A DNA stretch of 64,000 nt, taken from the NCBI GenBank assembly GCA_963663905.2, contig OY760657.1, positions 4,340,001 through 4,404,000 on the forward strand. Reading direction: 5' to 3'. Below are positions 1 to 9,056 of the stretch, piece after piece. The notes below the pieces were generated by a model that worked only from the letters and a program-made list of their open reading frames with translations, ran no database searches and was not told the DNA's origin. A program made the translations under genes and the position numbers. Origin of the DNA: Saccharicrinis sp963663905 (GTDB lineage: Bacteria; Bacteroidota; Bacteroidia; Bacteroidales; Marinilabiliaceae). The first letter of the stretch is position 1; each line of letters starts with the position of its first letter.

Positions 1-1
1 A

Positions 2-742
2 ACATCTGTTACTCAAGAAGCTAGAAGAAGACTAAAAATCATTGAAGAATTTTCTGATTTGGGAAGCGGTTTTAATATCTCAATGCAAGATTTAGATATC
101 AGAGGTGCTGGAAACTTATTAGGTGGAGAGCAAAGTGGATTTATTGCTGATATTGGTTTTGAAACTTATCACAGAATTTTAAATGAAGCAATTCTTGAAT
201 TAAAAGAAACCGAGTTTAAAGAATTATATGAAGAAGAGATACATCAAAAAGCAGATAAAAACATTCAGTTTGTAACAGATTGCACTATTGAAACAGATGC
301 TTTATTAGTGTTGCCTGATCAATATATAGAAAATGTTGCTGAAAGAATGCAGTTGTACAGAAAGCTTGATGGATTAAAAGATGAAGAAGAGCTGAATGGT
401 TTTAAATCAGAGTTAATTGATCGATTTGGTCCGATACCTGAAACTACAGAAGAATTAATTCAGATTGTACAAATAAGATGGAAGGCAATAGAATTAGGAG
501 TAGAAAAGATTGTTTTTAAAAACGGAAAACTTTTAATATATTTTGTTTCAAATCAAGAATCTCCATATTATCAGTCTCCAGTTTTTACAGGAATATTAGG
601 ATTCCTTCAAGCAAAAGCTAAAACAGCAAAAATGCAGGAAAAGAATAATAAGTTAAGATTGGCAATACCTTCAGTAAAAGATATTAATACGATCAAACAA
701 TTGTTTGATAACATTCATTCATTCGTATTTTCAGAGGAATAA
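2..742 (+). CDS. mfd: Transcription-repair coupling factor Mfd, C-terminal part
   Basis: Only the last ~246 codons are in the window; the frame is open to the left edge. Mfd is a DNA translocase that removes stalled RNA polymerase and recruits UvrAB to transcription-blocking lesions. The visible part has the family motif FSDLGSGFNI followed by DLDIRGAGNLLGGEQSGFI (end of the RecG-like translocase module), then the C-terminal TRCF domain. A TTG at 59 is only an internal codon, not a start. The stop lies 10 nt from the stop of the convergent response-regulator gene, and both gene ends share a palindrome. Family assignment is confident. Confidence 0.93.
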   Translation, partial: TSVTQEARRRLKIIEEFSDLGSGFNISMQDLDIRGAGNLLGGEQSGFIADIGFETYHRILNEAILELKETEFKELYEEEIHQKADKNIQFVTDCTIETDALLVLPDQYIENVAERMQLYRKLDGLKDEEELNGFKSELIDRFGPIPETTEELIQIVQIRWKAIELGVEKIVFKNGKLLIYFVSNQESPYYQSPVFTGILGFLQAKAKTAKMQEKNNKLRLAIPSVKDINTIKQLFDNIHSFVFSEE

Positions 743-762
743 TAACTTAGAATTATTCCTCT
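733..762. terminator. Palindrome shared by two convergent gene ends
   Basis: A perfect 11-bp inverted repeat (AGAGGAATAAT, 8-nt loop, ATTATTCCTCT) covers the last codons and stop codons of both mfd (+) and the response regulator (-). It could act as a bidirectional 3' hairpin. There is no T-tract on either side, so intrinsic termination is uncertain. Confidence 0.4.
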
Positions 763-1820
763 AAAAGTATAACTTCATGAATCTCTCCGGTAGAAGAACT
801 TAACAAGTTACATTGAAACTTGTACGATTTACCATTTGCAAAATCAATTTCTATTCGATTATTCAATTCTTTCATTGAAACTTCATTACTCAATGCATCA
901 TACCATTTGGATTTTTCAGCCAAGAAATGTTGAATATTTTTTCCTTCAATACTAAAATCATCTAACTCCTTCTGCGTATAAGTATTTGTTTTTAGAATCT
1001 GACCTGCATTATTAATAATAATTGATAGTTTATCTTTATCAAATAAAATCTTTTCATAAACCTTATTTCTTTTCTCACAAAACTTACTTTGAGAAACATC
1101 CTTAACAATAATCTGAACCGATATTTTATTATTAAAATTAACCTTTGAACCAGTTAATTCAGCCCAATACGTATCACCATGTACTGTTTTAAGCTTAATC
1201 AAAAAAGGTTCAATTTTTTTATCCTCTTCCAAAGAGCTATTTATTTTACTGTTGAACTCTTCAATAAAATCTTCATGAATATAATCTGCAATAGGAAATC
1301 CAATTACATCCTCTATATAGTGAGTTTTAAAGACATCCAATCCCAAACAATTCAAATACATGATTTTACCATTTGTAACTACAACAATTGGTAATGGTGA
1401 TGTTGAAATAAACTCTCTGTATCCCTGCTCTCTTTCTCTTTGTTCCACATCAACCTTATGTTTGTAAAAAGCAAGGTCAATGCTAATACCCAGTTCTTTT
1501 TTATTAATCGGTTTTACCAGATAACCATAAGAATTTGTTACAATAGCTCTTTCAATAACCTGTGATGAAGTATCACTGGAAATATAAATTACGGGAACAT
1601 TTACCTCTCTTCTAAGAACTTCTGCCGTTTGGATACCATCCAGTTCTCCATCTAAATGTATATCCATTAAAACAACATCAGGATGCAATTCCTTACACAT
1701 TTCTACAGCTTCCCTTCCAGATGAAGTTTTCCCTACCAGTTCATGCCCTAAATCACGCAAAAACATGGTAAAAATTGCTGTTATAAATTTGTCATCCTCT
1801 ACTACAAATATTCTTCTCAT
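753..1820 (-). CDS. Response regulator with receiver and PAS domains
   Basis: 355 aa. Residues 1-120 form a CheY-like receiver: acidic pocket E8/D9/D10, phosphoacceptor D53 (VVLMDIHLDG), T/S switch in SSDTS at ~81-85, and K103 in YLVKP. Residues ~130-250 form a PAS domain (TSPLPIVVVTNGKIMYLN), followed by a second PAS-like or unrecognised segment to the end. There is no DNA-binding or histidine-kinase domain, so output is probably through protein contact. No cognate kinase gene is nearby. It diverges from coaX across a 69-nt spacer. The family call is firm; the signal and output are unknown. Confidence 0.82.
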   Translation of the reverse strand: MRRIFVVEDDKFITAIFTMFLRDLGHELVGKTSSGREAVEMCKELHPDVVLMDIHLDGELDGIQTAEVLRREVNVPVIYISSDTSSQVIERAIVTNSYGYLVKPINKKELGISIDLAFYKHKVDVEQREREQGYREFISTSPLPIVVVTNGKIMYLNCLGLDVFKTHYIEDVIGFPIADYIHEDFIEEFNSKINSSLEEDKKIEPFLIKLKTVHGDTYWAELTGSKVNFNNKISVQIIVKDVSQSKFCEKRNKVYEKILFDKDKLSIIINNAGQILKTNTYTQKELDDFSIEGKNIQHFLAEKSKWYDALSNEVSMKELNNRIEIDFANGKSYKFQCNLLSSSTGEIHEVILLEE

Positions 1821-1864
1821 AATAAAATTGATTCGTATTTATAACTTTCGCTATCAAATAATTA

Positions 1865-1872
1865 TATATTTG
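1865..1872 (+). promoter_or_regulatory. Bacteroidota -7 element for coaX
   Basis: TATATTTG is an exact match to the TAnnTTTG -7 element of Bacteroidota. Its last base is the G of the first possible GTG start of coaX (1872), so transcription should begin downstream of that codon. This favours the GTG at 1890 as the real start. No clear TTG at -33 is seen. Confidence 0.55.
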
Positions 1873-1889
1873 TGCAAAAATTTAGATAC

Positions 1890-2624
1890 GTGAATTTAGT
1901 CATTGATCAGGGAAATACATTTATAAAAATTGGTGTTTTTGATAAGGGGAAGCTGGTGCATTTTAATTCCTGTAATTTTTTTGACGAAAATTTATTAAAC
2001 AAAATAAAAGATCGCAATAAAATTGAGAAAGTCATACTTTCTTCAGTTAAACATGAATTTAATAATCCGGCAGATGTTCTTGAGATATTAAATTTATCAA
2101 CCAATATAACATCAATAATTTTAGACAGTGAAACAAAGATTCCCATCACAAATTGTTATGAAACACCTAAAACATTGGGAAAAGACAGACTTGCGGCACT
2201 TGTTGGAGCTTCAGAATTTCATCCGGGAGATCCTAAATTAGTTATTGATGCAGGAACTGCAATAACAATTGATTACCTTGATGAAAACAACAATTTTCTT
2301 GGAGGAAATATTTCACCAGGTATTCAAACACGTTTTAAATCATTACATCAAAATACAGGTCAACTACCCTTACTTGAAGTCAACGAAAATTCACCTTTTA
2401 TTGGAGTAAATACCTCAAATGCGATACAGTCAGGAGTACAAAATGGTGTTATTTTCGAAATCGACCACTATATTTCACACTATAATCAACTAAATATCAA
2501 TACAAAAACAATTTTAACAGGTGGAGATGCATATTTTTTTGTCAAAAAATTAAAAAATCCCATCTTTGTAAATCAAAATTTAGTGTTAACAGGTTTAAAT
2601 ACAATACTTGAATACAATGTATAA
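1890..2624 (+). CDS. coaX: Type III pantothenate kinase
   Basis: About 244 aa. CoaX phosphorylates pantothenate in the first step of coenzyme A synthesis in the cytoplasm. The N-terminus VNLVIDQGNTFIKIGVF is the ASKHA phosphate-1 motif (family form MNLVIDIGNT); LVIDAGTAITIDYLD is the second conserved motif and GGNISPGI follows. The frame opens at GTG 1872, but the family N-terminus and a promoter element ending at 1872 both point to GTG 1890. It is followed by a short non-coding stretch and the TPR gene. Confidence 0.93.
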   Translation: MNLVIDQGNTFIKIGVFDKGKLVHFNSCNFFDENLLNKIKDRNKIEKVILSSVKHEFNNPADVLEILNLSTNITSIILDSETKIPITNCYETPKTLGKDRLAALVGASEFHPGDPKLVIDAGTAITIDYLDENNNFLGGNISPGIQTRFKSLHQNTGQLPLLEVNENSPFIGVNTSNAIQSGVQNGVIFEIDHYISHYNQLNINTKTILTGGDAYFFVKKLKNPIFVNQNLVLTGLNTILEYNV

Positions 2625-2847
2625 AATAAAAATATTAGCTAGAAAAAAGCTAATACATCCTATTAATATACCTACCTCTAAAATATACCCATTAGGAATA
2701 TGCACTTTCCCACCCCCACAAGTTGGCATAACTTTTGGTGCACTAGCAGTACAATAAATCAATTCTTTATATAAAAATTTAATAATATAAATATTCACAA
2801 CACAATACATCAATTTGAATAACAATTACTTAAAACTTATAAACACC
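2625..2847. other. Intergenic region with C-rich block
   Basis: 223 bp between coaX and the TPR gene. A hairpin (TATTAGCT/AGCTAATA, ~2633-2655) lies just after coaX. Then comes an unusually C-rich block near 2708-2720 (CCCACCCCCAC) in otherwise AT-rich DNA. A minus-strand frame through it (2595-2825) overlaps coaX and has no recognisable homology, so I do not call it a gene. Confidence 0.3.
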
Positions 2848-4218
2848 ATGCCAAGAATTTTTACAAAGATTTTTATCACGGGAATGATAACTCTTTTAGC
2901 AGTGCAGGTAAGCGCTCAAAAAGGAGTTGAAGACGGCTCAAAATATGGGCACGGAGAAGACAGTTTAAAATGTCTTAAAAACCTATCTCTGTTTGTTGAA
3001 TATGTAAAACAAAAAAGTTATGCAGATGCTATCCCTGCATGGGAAATTTGCTTTAACGAATGTCCTTTAGCTAGTACAAAAATTTACACTGATGGTGTAA
3101 AAATTATGACTTACCGCATCAAAAAAGAAAAAGATGCAGCTAAAAAAGAAGAACTTATCCAACAATTAATGGGAGTCTATGACCAACGAATTAAATATTT
3201 CGGTAACAGTAGAAAATACGGTGAAGGATATATCTTAGGTCGTAAAGCTGTTGATTACCTAGAATACAAAAAAACTGAGCCTGAAGCCAGAGTAACAGCA
3301 CAAGAATGGTTCAAAAAATCTGTAAGTGAAAGAGGAAACGATAGTGAAGGTGCTGTTTTGGCTACTTATATGACTAACACAGTAGCAATGTATAAAGACA
3401 GCCAGGTTGATGCTGAAGAAGTTGTAACAAACTATGTAAAAGTTAATGATATTATTTCGGCTGTTATTGTTGATCCAAATTCTAAACCAAAAGAAGTTGA
3501 GATCTACAAAACATTAAAAGATAATGTTGAAAAGCTTTTTGCTACAAGTGGTGCTGCAGATTGTGAAACCATTGAAAAAATCTTTGCTCCTCAATTAGAA
3601 GAAAACAAACAAAATACAGATTGGTTAAAATTAGTTACTAAACTATTAGCCAGAGCAAACTGTGAGGATGCTCAGTTATTATATGATGTTTCTGAAAGCT
3701 TACATGCTATTGAACCATCTTCATCTTCAGCATATGGTTTAGCACGTATGTACTTAAAATCTCAGGATCTAGATAAATCTGTTGAATTTTATAATGAAGC
3801 GATCAATTTAGAGGAAGAGGCAGATCAAAAAGGAACATTCCATTACCAATTAGGTTTAATTAAGTTCAACCAGGGAAAATTAGCTGAAGCAAGATCAAAT
3901 GCTCTAAAAGCTATTGAATTAAGACCAAATTGGGGTGATCCATATATCCTTATTGGTAACTTATACGCTACATCAGCTAAAAACTTTGGAGCTGACGAAT
4001 TCGAGCATAAAACAGCATACTGGGCTGCAGTAGATCAATTCATCAAAGCCAAAAGTGTTGATGCAACAGTTGCTGATAAAGCCAATGAATTAATTGGAAT
4101 TTACTCTAAACACTTCCCAGGTACTGAAGAAATTTTCTTCCATAACCTTTCTGAAGGAGCATCTTATTCGTTAGGAGGATGGATTAATACAACAACTAAA
4201 GTTAGAGCTAAAAAATAA
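2848..4218 (+). CDS. Secreted/periplasmic TPR-repeat protein
   Basis: 456 aa from ATG 2848. The frame extends to a TTG at 2815, but the signal peptide MPRIFTKIFITGMITLLAVQVSAQ starts cleanly at the ATG. The mature part is helical, with TPR-like repeats most obvious near the C-terminus (SAYGLARMYLKSQDLDKSVEFY; GTFHYQLGLIKFNQGKLAEA; ALKAIELRPNWGDPYILIGN). TPR proteins of this kind scaffold periplasmic complexes. Its stop is 3 nt before the lptC start, so the two are translationally coupled and it may serve envelope biogenesis. That role is inferred from the neighbours only. Confidence 0.8.
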   Translation: MPRIFTKIFITGMITLLAVQVSAQKGVEDGSKYGHGEDSLKCLKNLSLFVEYVKQKSYADAIPAWEICFNECPLASTKIYTDGVKIMTYRIKKEKDAAKKEELIQQLMGVYDQRIKYFGNSRKYGEGYILGRKAVDYLEYKKTEPEARVTAQEWFKKSVSERGNDSEGAVLATYMTNTVAMYKDSQVDAEEVVTNYVKVNDIISAVIVDPNSKPKEVEIYKTLKDNVEKLFATSGAADCETIEKIFAPQLEENKQNTDWLKLVTKLLARANCEDAQLLYDVSESLHAIEPSSSSAYGLARMYLKSQDLDKSVEFYNEAINLEEEADQKGTFHYQLGLIKFNQGKLAEARSNALKAIELRPNWGDPYILIGNLYATSAKNFGADEFEHKTAYWAAVDQFIKAKSVDATVADKANELIGIYSKHFPGTEEIFFHNLSEGASYSLGGWINTTTKVRAKK

Positions 4219-4221
4219 CAG

Positions 4222-4818
4222 ATGGATTCTGAATATTTAAATAGCAATTTTAATAATATCACAAAAACTGCAAGAGGCTTTATGCTTCTTGCAGTTTTGC
4301 TTTTTATCTACTCTTGTACATCAAATAAACCAGAAGAGATAAAAGCTATTGAAGAAATTCAAAATATACCTTCCTTAGAGTTATACGATTATGAATCATT
4401 CATTACTGATTCCGGGAAAGTTAAGTACCAACTGATTACTCCACAATTACTCAACTTTGATAAAAGAGAAGATCCTTACAAAGAGTTTCCTCAAGGTGGT
4501 CATATTATAACCTATGATGATACCACCAACGTAATCAAGTCAGAAATCAAATGTAAATATGCAATTAACTACGAGAAAGAGAAGCTTTGGGATTTAAGAA
4601 ACAACGTTGAAGCCATAAATGAAGACGGAGTACTTTTCAACACAGAACAACTATTCTGGAACGAAAAGGATAAGCGAATTTACACTGATAAATTTATCAA
4701 GATTACAACTGAGGACAAGATCATAACAGGCTATGGTTTGGAAGCAACTCAAAACCTAAACGATTACGAAATAAAAAATGTTAGTGCCATATTAGAAATT
4801 GATACAGAAGAAAAATAA
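4222..4818 (+). CDS. lptC: LPS export protein LptC family lipoprotein
   Basis: 198 aa. A lipobox-like segment (LLFIYSCTS, cysteine near residue 32) follows a hydrophobic helix, so the protein is probably a lipoprotein. The rest is the LptC beta-jellyroll pattern: SGKVKYQLITPQLLNFDK, then YAINYEKEKLWDLRNNVEAIN, LFWNEKDKRIYTDKFIKI and ITGYGLEATQNLNDYEIKNVSA. LptC links the inner-membrane LptBFG extractor to the LptA bridge for lipopolysaccharide transport. It is coupled to the TPR gene upstream and followed by a CNNM transporter. The Bacteroidota version is divergent, but the motifs are typical. Confidence 0.82.
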   Translation: MDSEYLNSNFNNITKTARGFMLLAVLLFIYSCTSNKPEEIKAIEEIQNIPSLELYDYESFITDSGKVKYQLITPQLLNFDKREDPYKEFPQGGHIITYDDTTNVIKSEIKCKYAINYEKEKLWDLRNNVEAINEDGVLFNTEQLFWNEKDKRIYTDKFIKITTEDKIITGYGLEATQNLNDYEIKNVSAILEIDTEEK

Positions 4819-4878
4819 TATTTTATAATTACACACATTTTGTAAATTTAAGCTCTAGTTTTTTGTAACACACACTTA

Positions 4879-6144
4879 ATGGACAGCATAACCATAATAA
4901 TCATTGCTTTATTATTTTCAGCATTCTTTTCAGGATGTGAAATGGCATTTATTTCGTCGAATAAGTTACTTATCGAACTTAATAAAAAAAAGTATCCCCG
5001 TTTAGGTAAGATACTGGATACTTTTATCAACAATGGAGGTTTATTTATTTCGACATTGTTAATTGGAAATAATATTGCATTAGTAGTTTACGGTCTTGAA
5101 ATGGGCAAACTTTTATCTCCCATAATTGAGACATACGTTAGTTCCTCCTCCTCAATCCTGTTTATTCAAACTACTATTTCTACAATATTAATATTAGTTA
5201 CAGCAGAATTTCTACCAAAAATACTTTTCAGAATCAACCCTATTTTGATTCTGAACATAACAGCATTACCATTATTGTTGTTTTATACTTTGTTTTACCC
5301 TATTTCCAAGCTAACAGTTAATCTTTCAGAATTCTTAATGTCTAAAGTTTTTAAAACTCCTGAAAAAAAGAGTTCACAGAAAATTGTGCTGGGAAGAATT
5401 GATTTAGATAATTTAATTTCTCAACATCATGAAAAATTAGAAGATCATGATGATAACGCAAAAGAGGTTAAACTATTAAAAAATGCACTGGATTTTTCAA
5501 AGGTAAAAGTTCGAGAATGCATTATTCCACGAACTGAGATTAGTGCTATTGAAGTAAGTGAAACCTTTGAAATATTAACCAAACGCTTTATTGAAACCGG
5601 ATATTCAAAAATTCTTATATATAAAAAATCCATAGATAACATTATTGGATATATACATGTTTCTGAGCTATTTAAGAAACCAAAGATTTTAAAAAATGCC
5701 ATTAATCCATTATCTATTGTTCCGGAAACAATGACTGCTAACAAACTACTCGAAGTTTTTATTAAAGAGCACCGCAGTATAGCATTGGTAGTTGATGAAT
5801 TTGGAGGAACAGCAGGTATTGTTACCATGGAGGATATTTTAGAGGAGATTTTTGGAGAAATAGATGACGAACATGATATTTCTGATTTAATAGAGAAGAA
5901 AATTTCTGATGATGAGTTTGTATTTTCAGGCAGATTGGAAATTGATTATATTAACGAAAAGTACAGTCTGGGAATTACTGAATCTGAGAACTACGAAACT
6001 CTTGCCGGATTCATACTTCATCATAATGAATCCATTCCTAAAAACGAAGAAGAATTGATCATTGACAACTTTAAGTTTAAAATAAACCTTGCTTCTGACA
6101 ACAGAATTGAATTAGTTAACTTAATTATATTAGGACATTCCTGA
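4879..6144 (+). CDS. CNNM/CorC-type membrane protein (hemolysin family)
   Basis: 421 aa. The N-terminal DUF21 membrane domain (residues ~1-185) contains SAFFSGCEMAFISSN and several TM helices. Next comes a CBS pair (~200-325; RECIIPRTEI, GYIHVSELF, LVVDEFGGTAGIVTMEDILEEIFGEI) and a CorC_HlyC domain (~340-415). CNNM proteins are linked to magnesium and other divalent-cation efflux, and 'hemolysin' is a historical label. It follows lptC by 60 nt on the same strand and is probably co-transcribed. Confidence 0.85.
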   Translation: MDSITIIIIALLFSAFFSGCEMAFISSNKLLIELNKKKYPRLGKILDTFINNGGLFISTLLIGNNIALVVYGLEMGKLLSPIIETYVSSSSSILFIQTTISTILILVTAEFLPKILFRINPILILNITALPLLLFYTLFYPISKLTVNLSEFLMSKVFKTPEKKSSQKIVLGRIDLDNLISQHHEKLEDHDDNAKEVKLLKNALDFSKVKVRECIIPRTEISAIEVSETFEILTKRFIETGYSKILIYKKSIDNIIGYIHVSELFKKPKILKNAINPLSIVPETMTANKLLEVFIKEHRSIALVVDEFGGTAGIVTMEDILEEIFGEIDDEHDISDLIEKKISDDEFVFSGRLEIDYINEKYSLGITESENYETLAGFILHHNESIPKNEEELIIDNFKFKINLASDNRIELVNLIILGHS

Positions 6145-6223
6145 TGCCTCATAACCTTAAAACATTACAAACTTTAAATTAATAAGTAGAATTTACAATC
6201 ATTGTATAAAGCGGAAACCGACA

Positions 6224-6276
6224 GATATTAGATATCATAAAATATTTTTAATCATTTTTATGATTCGACTAATATC
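6224..6276 (+). repeat. Nested inverted repeat upstream of the PpiD-like gene
   Basis: GATATTAG (6224-6231) pairs with CTAATATC (6269-6276). Inside it TCATAAAA pairs with TTTTATGA, giving one long AT-rich hairpin. It could be a terminator for the upstream operon or an operator for the next gene. A degenerate -7 element TATATTCG lies downstream at 6303-6310. Confidence 0.4.
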
Positions 6277-6348
6277 CCATAACCGTGTTATCCATTTTTT
6301 TGTATATTCGTAACCTGATTTTTTGAAATAAAATAAACAAATAAAAGA

Positions 6349-8436
6349 ATGGCAACATTAGAGAGAATTAGAAATAAAGGTGGAATCCTAGTAGCTGTTG
6401 TTATTGGATTAGCCTTATTTGCATTTATCTTGGGCGACTTTTTAAAACGAAATGGAGGAGGTAATCAAGCCAATAGTATAGAAGTAGGTGAAATTAACGA
6501 AACAACCATTTCATATTCTGCATACCAAAACGAAATTAGCCAGGCAGAAGATTTTAGAAAGCTTCAAACAGGCAGTAGTAGCATCGATGAAAACACTCAA
6601 TACCAGATTCAGAATCAAGTTTGGGAACAAATGATTCAGGAGATTATAATGGGTGAAAAATTTGAAAATGCTGGAATTGATGTTAGCACAGAAGAAGTAT
6701 TAGATATGGCAACAGGGAAAAATGCTCACCCTGCAATCCGTCAAATGTTTTCTGATCCTCAAACAGGTGTTTTTAATCAAGCTGCAGTAGTAAATTTCTT
6801 AAGAAACAGAAAAAGAGATGCTAACGCATACCTATACTGGGAGTATCTTAAAAAAGCTATTGTAAATGAAAAACTAAATTCAAAATATACAAACTTATTC
6901 AGAAAAGGATTCTTTCCTACTCAAAGCATGATTCAAAGCGAAGCTAATGCTAATTTAAGATCTGTAGATTTTGACTTTGTAGCTGTAAACTACAGTACAA
7001 TTCCTGATAGTACTATTGAAGTATCTAACAGCGAAATTAAAGATTATTACAGCGATCATATTGATGATTACAAACAAGATGCAGAACGCACTATTCAATA
7101 TGTTTCCTTCCCTGTAACTCCATCTGAAGAAGATAAGGAATTAGCAGAGAAATGGATTTCTGACACAAAAGAAGAATTCTCAAATCCTGAAACTGACGCA
7201 GCACAATTTGTAACAATGAACTCTGATCTTCCATATGAAGGCAAAAACTTAAAAGCTGACGAATTAAGAATAGCTATTAAGGATTTTGTTGTAAATGGAA
7301 AAGAAGGAGATGTTTTTGGCCCTTATTTAGAAGATGAAACATATAAATTAAGCAGAATTGTAAGCATTAAAGAAATGCCAGATTCTGTTCGTGCCAGACA
7401 CATTCTAATTCAGGAACAAGATCCAACCAAAGCAAATGCAATTGCAGATAGCTTAATTAACTTAATTAACAAAGGTGCTGACTTTGCTGATCTTGCTCGT
7501 AAGAATTCTAAAGACACAGGCTCTGCAGTTAACGGTGGAGATTTAAACTGGTTTAAAGAAGGCATGATGGTTAAACCATTTAACGATGCTTGTTTTAATG
7601 CTAAAAAAGGAGATGTTCTTAAGGTAGAAACTCAATTTGGAGTTCATATTATTAATATCCAAAACGTAGGTAAACCAGTTACTAAGTATAATGTTGCCAC
7701 ACTAGCAAGAGAAATTAAGTATAGCTCTAAAACTTATCAACAAGTATATTCTGAGGCAAATAAATTTGCTGCTAATAATAATACTTCCGAAAAGTTTATT
7801 GAGGCTATTAAGACTGAAAATAAAACTCCTCGTTTCGCTACACTAAAAGCTAACGACAGAAATGTTAGAGGACTTGAAAACTCGCGCAGACTAGTTCAAT
7901 GGGCATTTGAAGGCGAAGTAAATGATATGTCGCCAACAATCTATGAATTCGGCAACCAATTCGTAATTGCGGTTATTACTGATGCAAAAGAAGAGGGACA
8001 CCAAAACATTAATGAGGTAGCCTCAAGAATTAAATCTTTAATTGCAAAAGATAAAAAAGCAGAAATCATTATTAAGAAATTTAATGACAACGCAAAAACA
8101 AGTCAGAGTTTATCTTCTCTAGCTCAAAAAATGGAAAGCACTGTACAATCGGCAGTAAACATAAACTTTGCATCATATCAAGTAACAGGAGCTGGTTTTG
8201 AGCCTGCGTTAGTAGGATTAGCTACAACTTCTGATGTTGATAAAATCTCAACTCCGGTAAAAGGAAACAGAGGTGTTTATGTTGTTAAAGTAACTTCTGA
8301 AAGTGTTACAGAAAATGCAGACTTTGAAGCTGCAAAAAGAATCTTAACTCAAAATATTGAATATAAAGTACGTTCTTTATACAATTCAATTAGAGAAGAA
8401 GCTGAAATCAAAGACAACAGAGCAAAGTATTTCTAG
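6349..8436 (+). CDS. PpiD/SurA-type peptidyl-prolyl isomerase
   Basis: 695 aa. One N-terminal TM helix (GGILVAVVIGLALFAFILG) anchors a periplasmic chaperone. Residues ~40-220 are a SurA_N-like domain. A parvulin rotamase domain lies near 345-450 (RARHILIQEQD, FADLARKNSKDTGSAVNGGDLNWF, GDVLKVETQFGVHIINI). This is the Bacteroidota PpiD architecture, which folds outer-membrane and secreted proteins. It ends the cluster with coaX, lptC and CNNM and is followed directly by an intrinsic terminator. Confidence 0.88.
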   Translation: MATLERIRNKGGILVAVVIGLALFAFILGDFLKRNGGGNQANSIEVGEINETTISYSAYQNEISQAEDFRKLQTGSSSIDENTQYQIQNQVWEQMIQEIIMGEKFENAGIDVSTEEVLDMATGKNAHPAIRQMFSDPQTGVFNQAAVVNFLRNRKRDANAYLYWEYLKKAIVNEKLNSKYTNLFRKGFFPTQSMIQSEANANLRSVDFDFVAVNYSTIPDSTIEVSNSEIKDYYSDHIDDYKQDAERTIQYVSFPVTPSEEDKELAEKWISDTKEEFSNPETDAAQFVTMNSDLPYEGKNLKADELRIAIKDFVVNGKEGDVFGPYLEDETYKLSRIVSIKEMPDSVRARHILIQEQDPTKANAIADSLINLINKGADFADLARKNSKDTGSAVNGGDLNWFKEGMMVKPFNDACFNAKKGDVLKVETQFGVHIINIQNVGKPVTKYNVATLAREIKYSSKTYQQVYSEANKFAANNNTSEKFIEAIKTENKTPRFATLKANDRNVRGLENSRRLVQWAFEGEVNDMSPTIYEFGNQFVIAVITDAKEEGHQNINEVASRIKSLIAKDKKAEIIIKKFNDNAKTSQSLSSLAQKMESTVQSAVNINFASYQVTGAGFEPALVGLATTSDVDKISTPVKGNRGVYVVKVTSESVTENADFEAAKRILTQNIEYKVRSLYNSIREEAEIKDNRAKYF

Positions 8437-8458
8437 ACAAATAATTAGTACAAAATAC

Positions 8459-8488
8459 AAAAGCAGTCTTTTAAAGGCTGCTTTTTTT
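8459..8488 (+). terminator. Intrinsic terminator after the PpiD-like gene
   Basis: Stem AAGCAGTC / GGCTGCTT (8461-8468 with 8476-8483, one G-U pair) followed by a run of seven T. Confidence 0.8.
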
Positions 8489-8513
8489 GTTTCCATACTA
8501 CAACATTAACAAA

Positions 8514-8539
8514 CAAAAAAAGGAGACTAAAAAGCCTCC
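8514..8539 (-). terminator. Intrinsic terminator of the dcw operon
   Basis: Read on the minus strand, GGAGGC and a loop pair with GTCTCC, followed by a run of T (the A-run at 8515-8521). It lies 30 nt after the yqeY stop and ends the minus-strand operon. Confidence 0.7.
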
Positions 8540-8568
8540 CAAATACTAACTCGAATAGAAGTAGACAA

Positions 8569-9021
8569 TTAAGCTGTCAATAGTTTTTTCACTATATCAG
8601 CGATTTCTTTTCCATCTGCCTTACCTCCTAATTCTTTTGAAGCCATCCCCATAGCTTTTCCCATTTCTTTTACAGATTGAGCACCAGATTTTTCAACGAT
8701 CGCAGCAACTAATTTCTCTAATTCTTCACCAGTAATCTGCTCTGGTAAAAAACGAGAAATAACCTCAACCTCTGCATTTTCTTTTTCAGCCAAATCTTCT
8801 CTTCCTTGCTCTACAAAAATAGCAGCTGCATCTTTACGTTGCTTCACCATTTTTTGTAAGATTTTCAATCCAGCATCTTCACCTAATTCATCATCTGCAC
8901 CTTTAGCTGTATTTGCTTCAATAAGCTCTTTCTTAATCCCACGAAGCGCTTCTAAGGCCACTTTATCCTTAGCCTTCATGGCTGTCTTTATTTCTTCTGT
9001 AATCTGATCTATTAAACTCAT
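8569..9021 (-). CDS. GatB/YqeY domain protein
   Basis: 150 aa, the usual length. Homologous to the tail domain of GatB, the tRNA-dependent amidotransferase subunit; the stand-alone YqeY function is unclear. Visible signatures: ALRGIKKELIEANTAKGA, then KQRKDAAAIFVEQGREDLAEKENAEVEVISRFLPEQ and KEMGKAMGMASKELGGKADG near the C-terminus. It sits 35 nt after ftsZ on the same strand as the last gene of the dcw operon. Confidence 0.88.
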   Translation of the reverse strand: MSLIDQITEEIKTAMKAKDKVALEALRGIKKELIEANTAKGADDELGEDAGLKILQKMVKQRKDAAAIFVEQGREDLAEKENAEVEVISRFLPEQITGEELEKLVAAIVEKSGAQSVKEMGKAMGMASKELGGKADGKEIADIVKKLLTA

Positions 9022-9056
9022 TATTCTTGTAATAAAATATATCTTTAATAATATTC

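Noticed and set aside
2595..2825. 76-aa minus-strand frame between coaX and the TPR gene
   Set aside because: Overlaps the coaX 3' end, no homology recognised, hydrophobic tail comes from the AT-rich coaX end read backwards.
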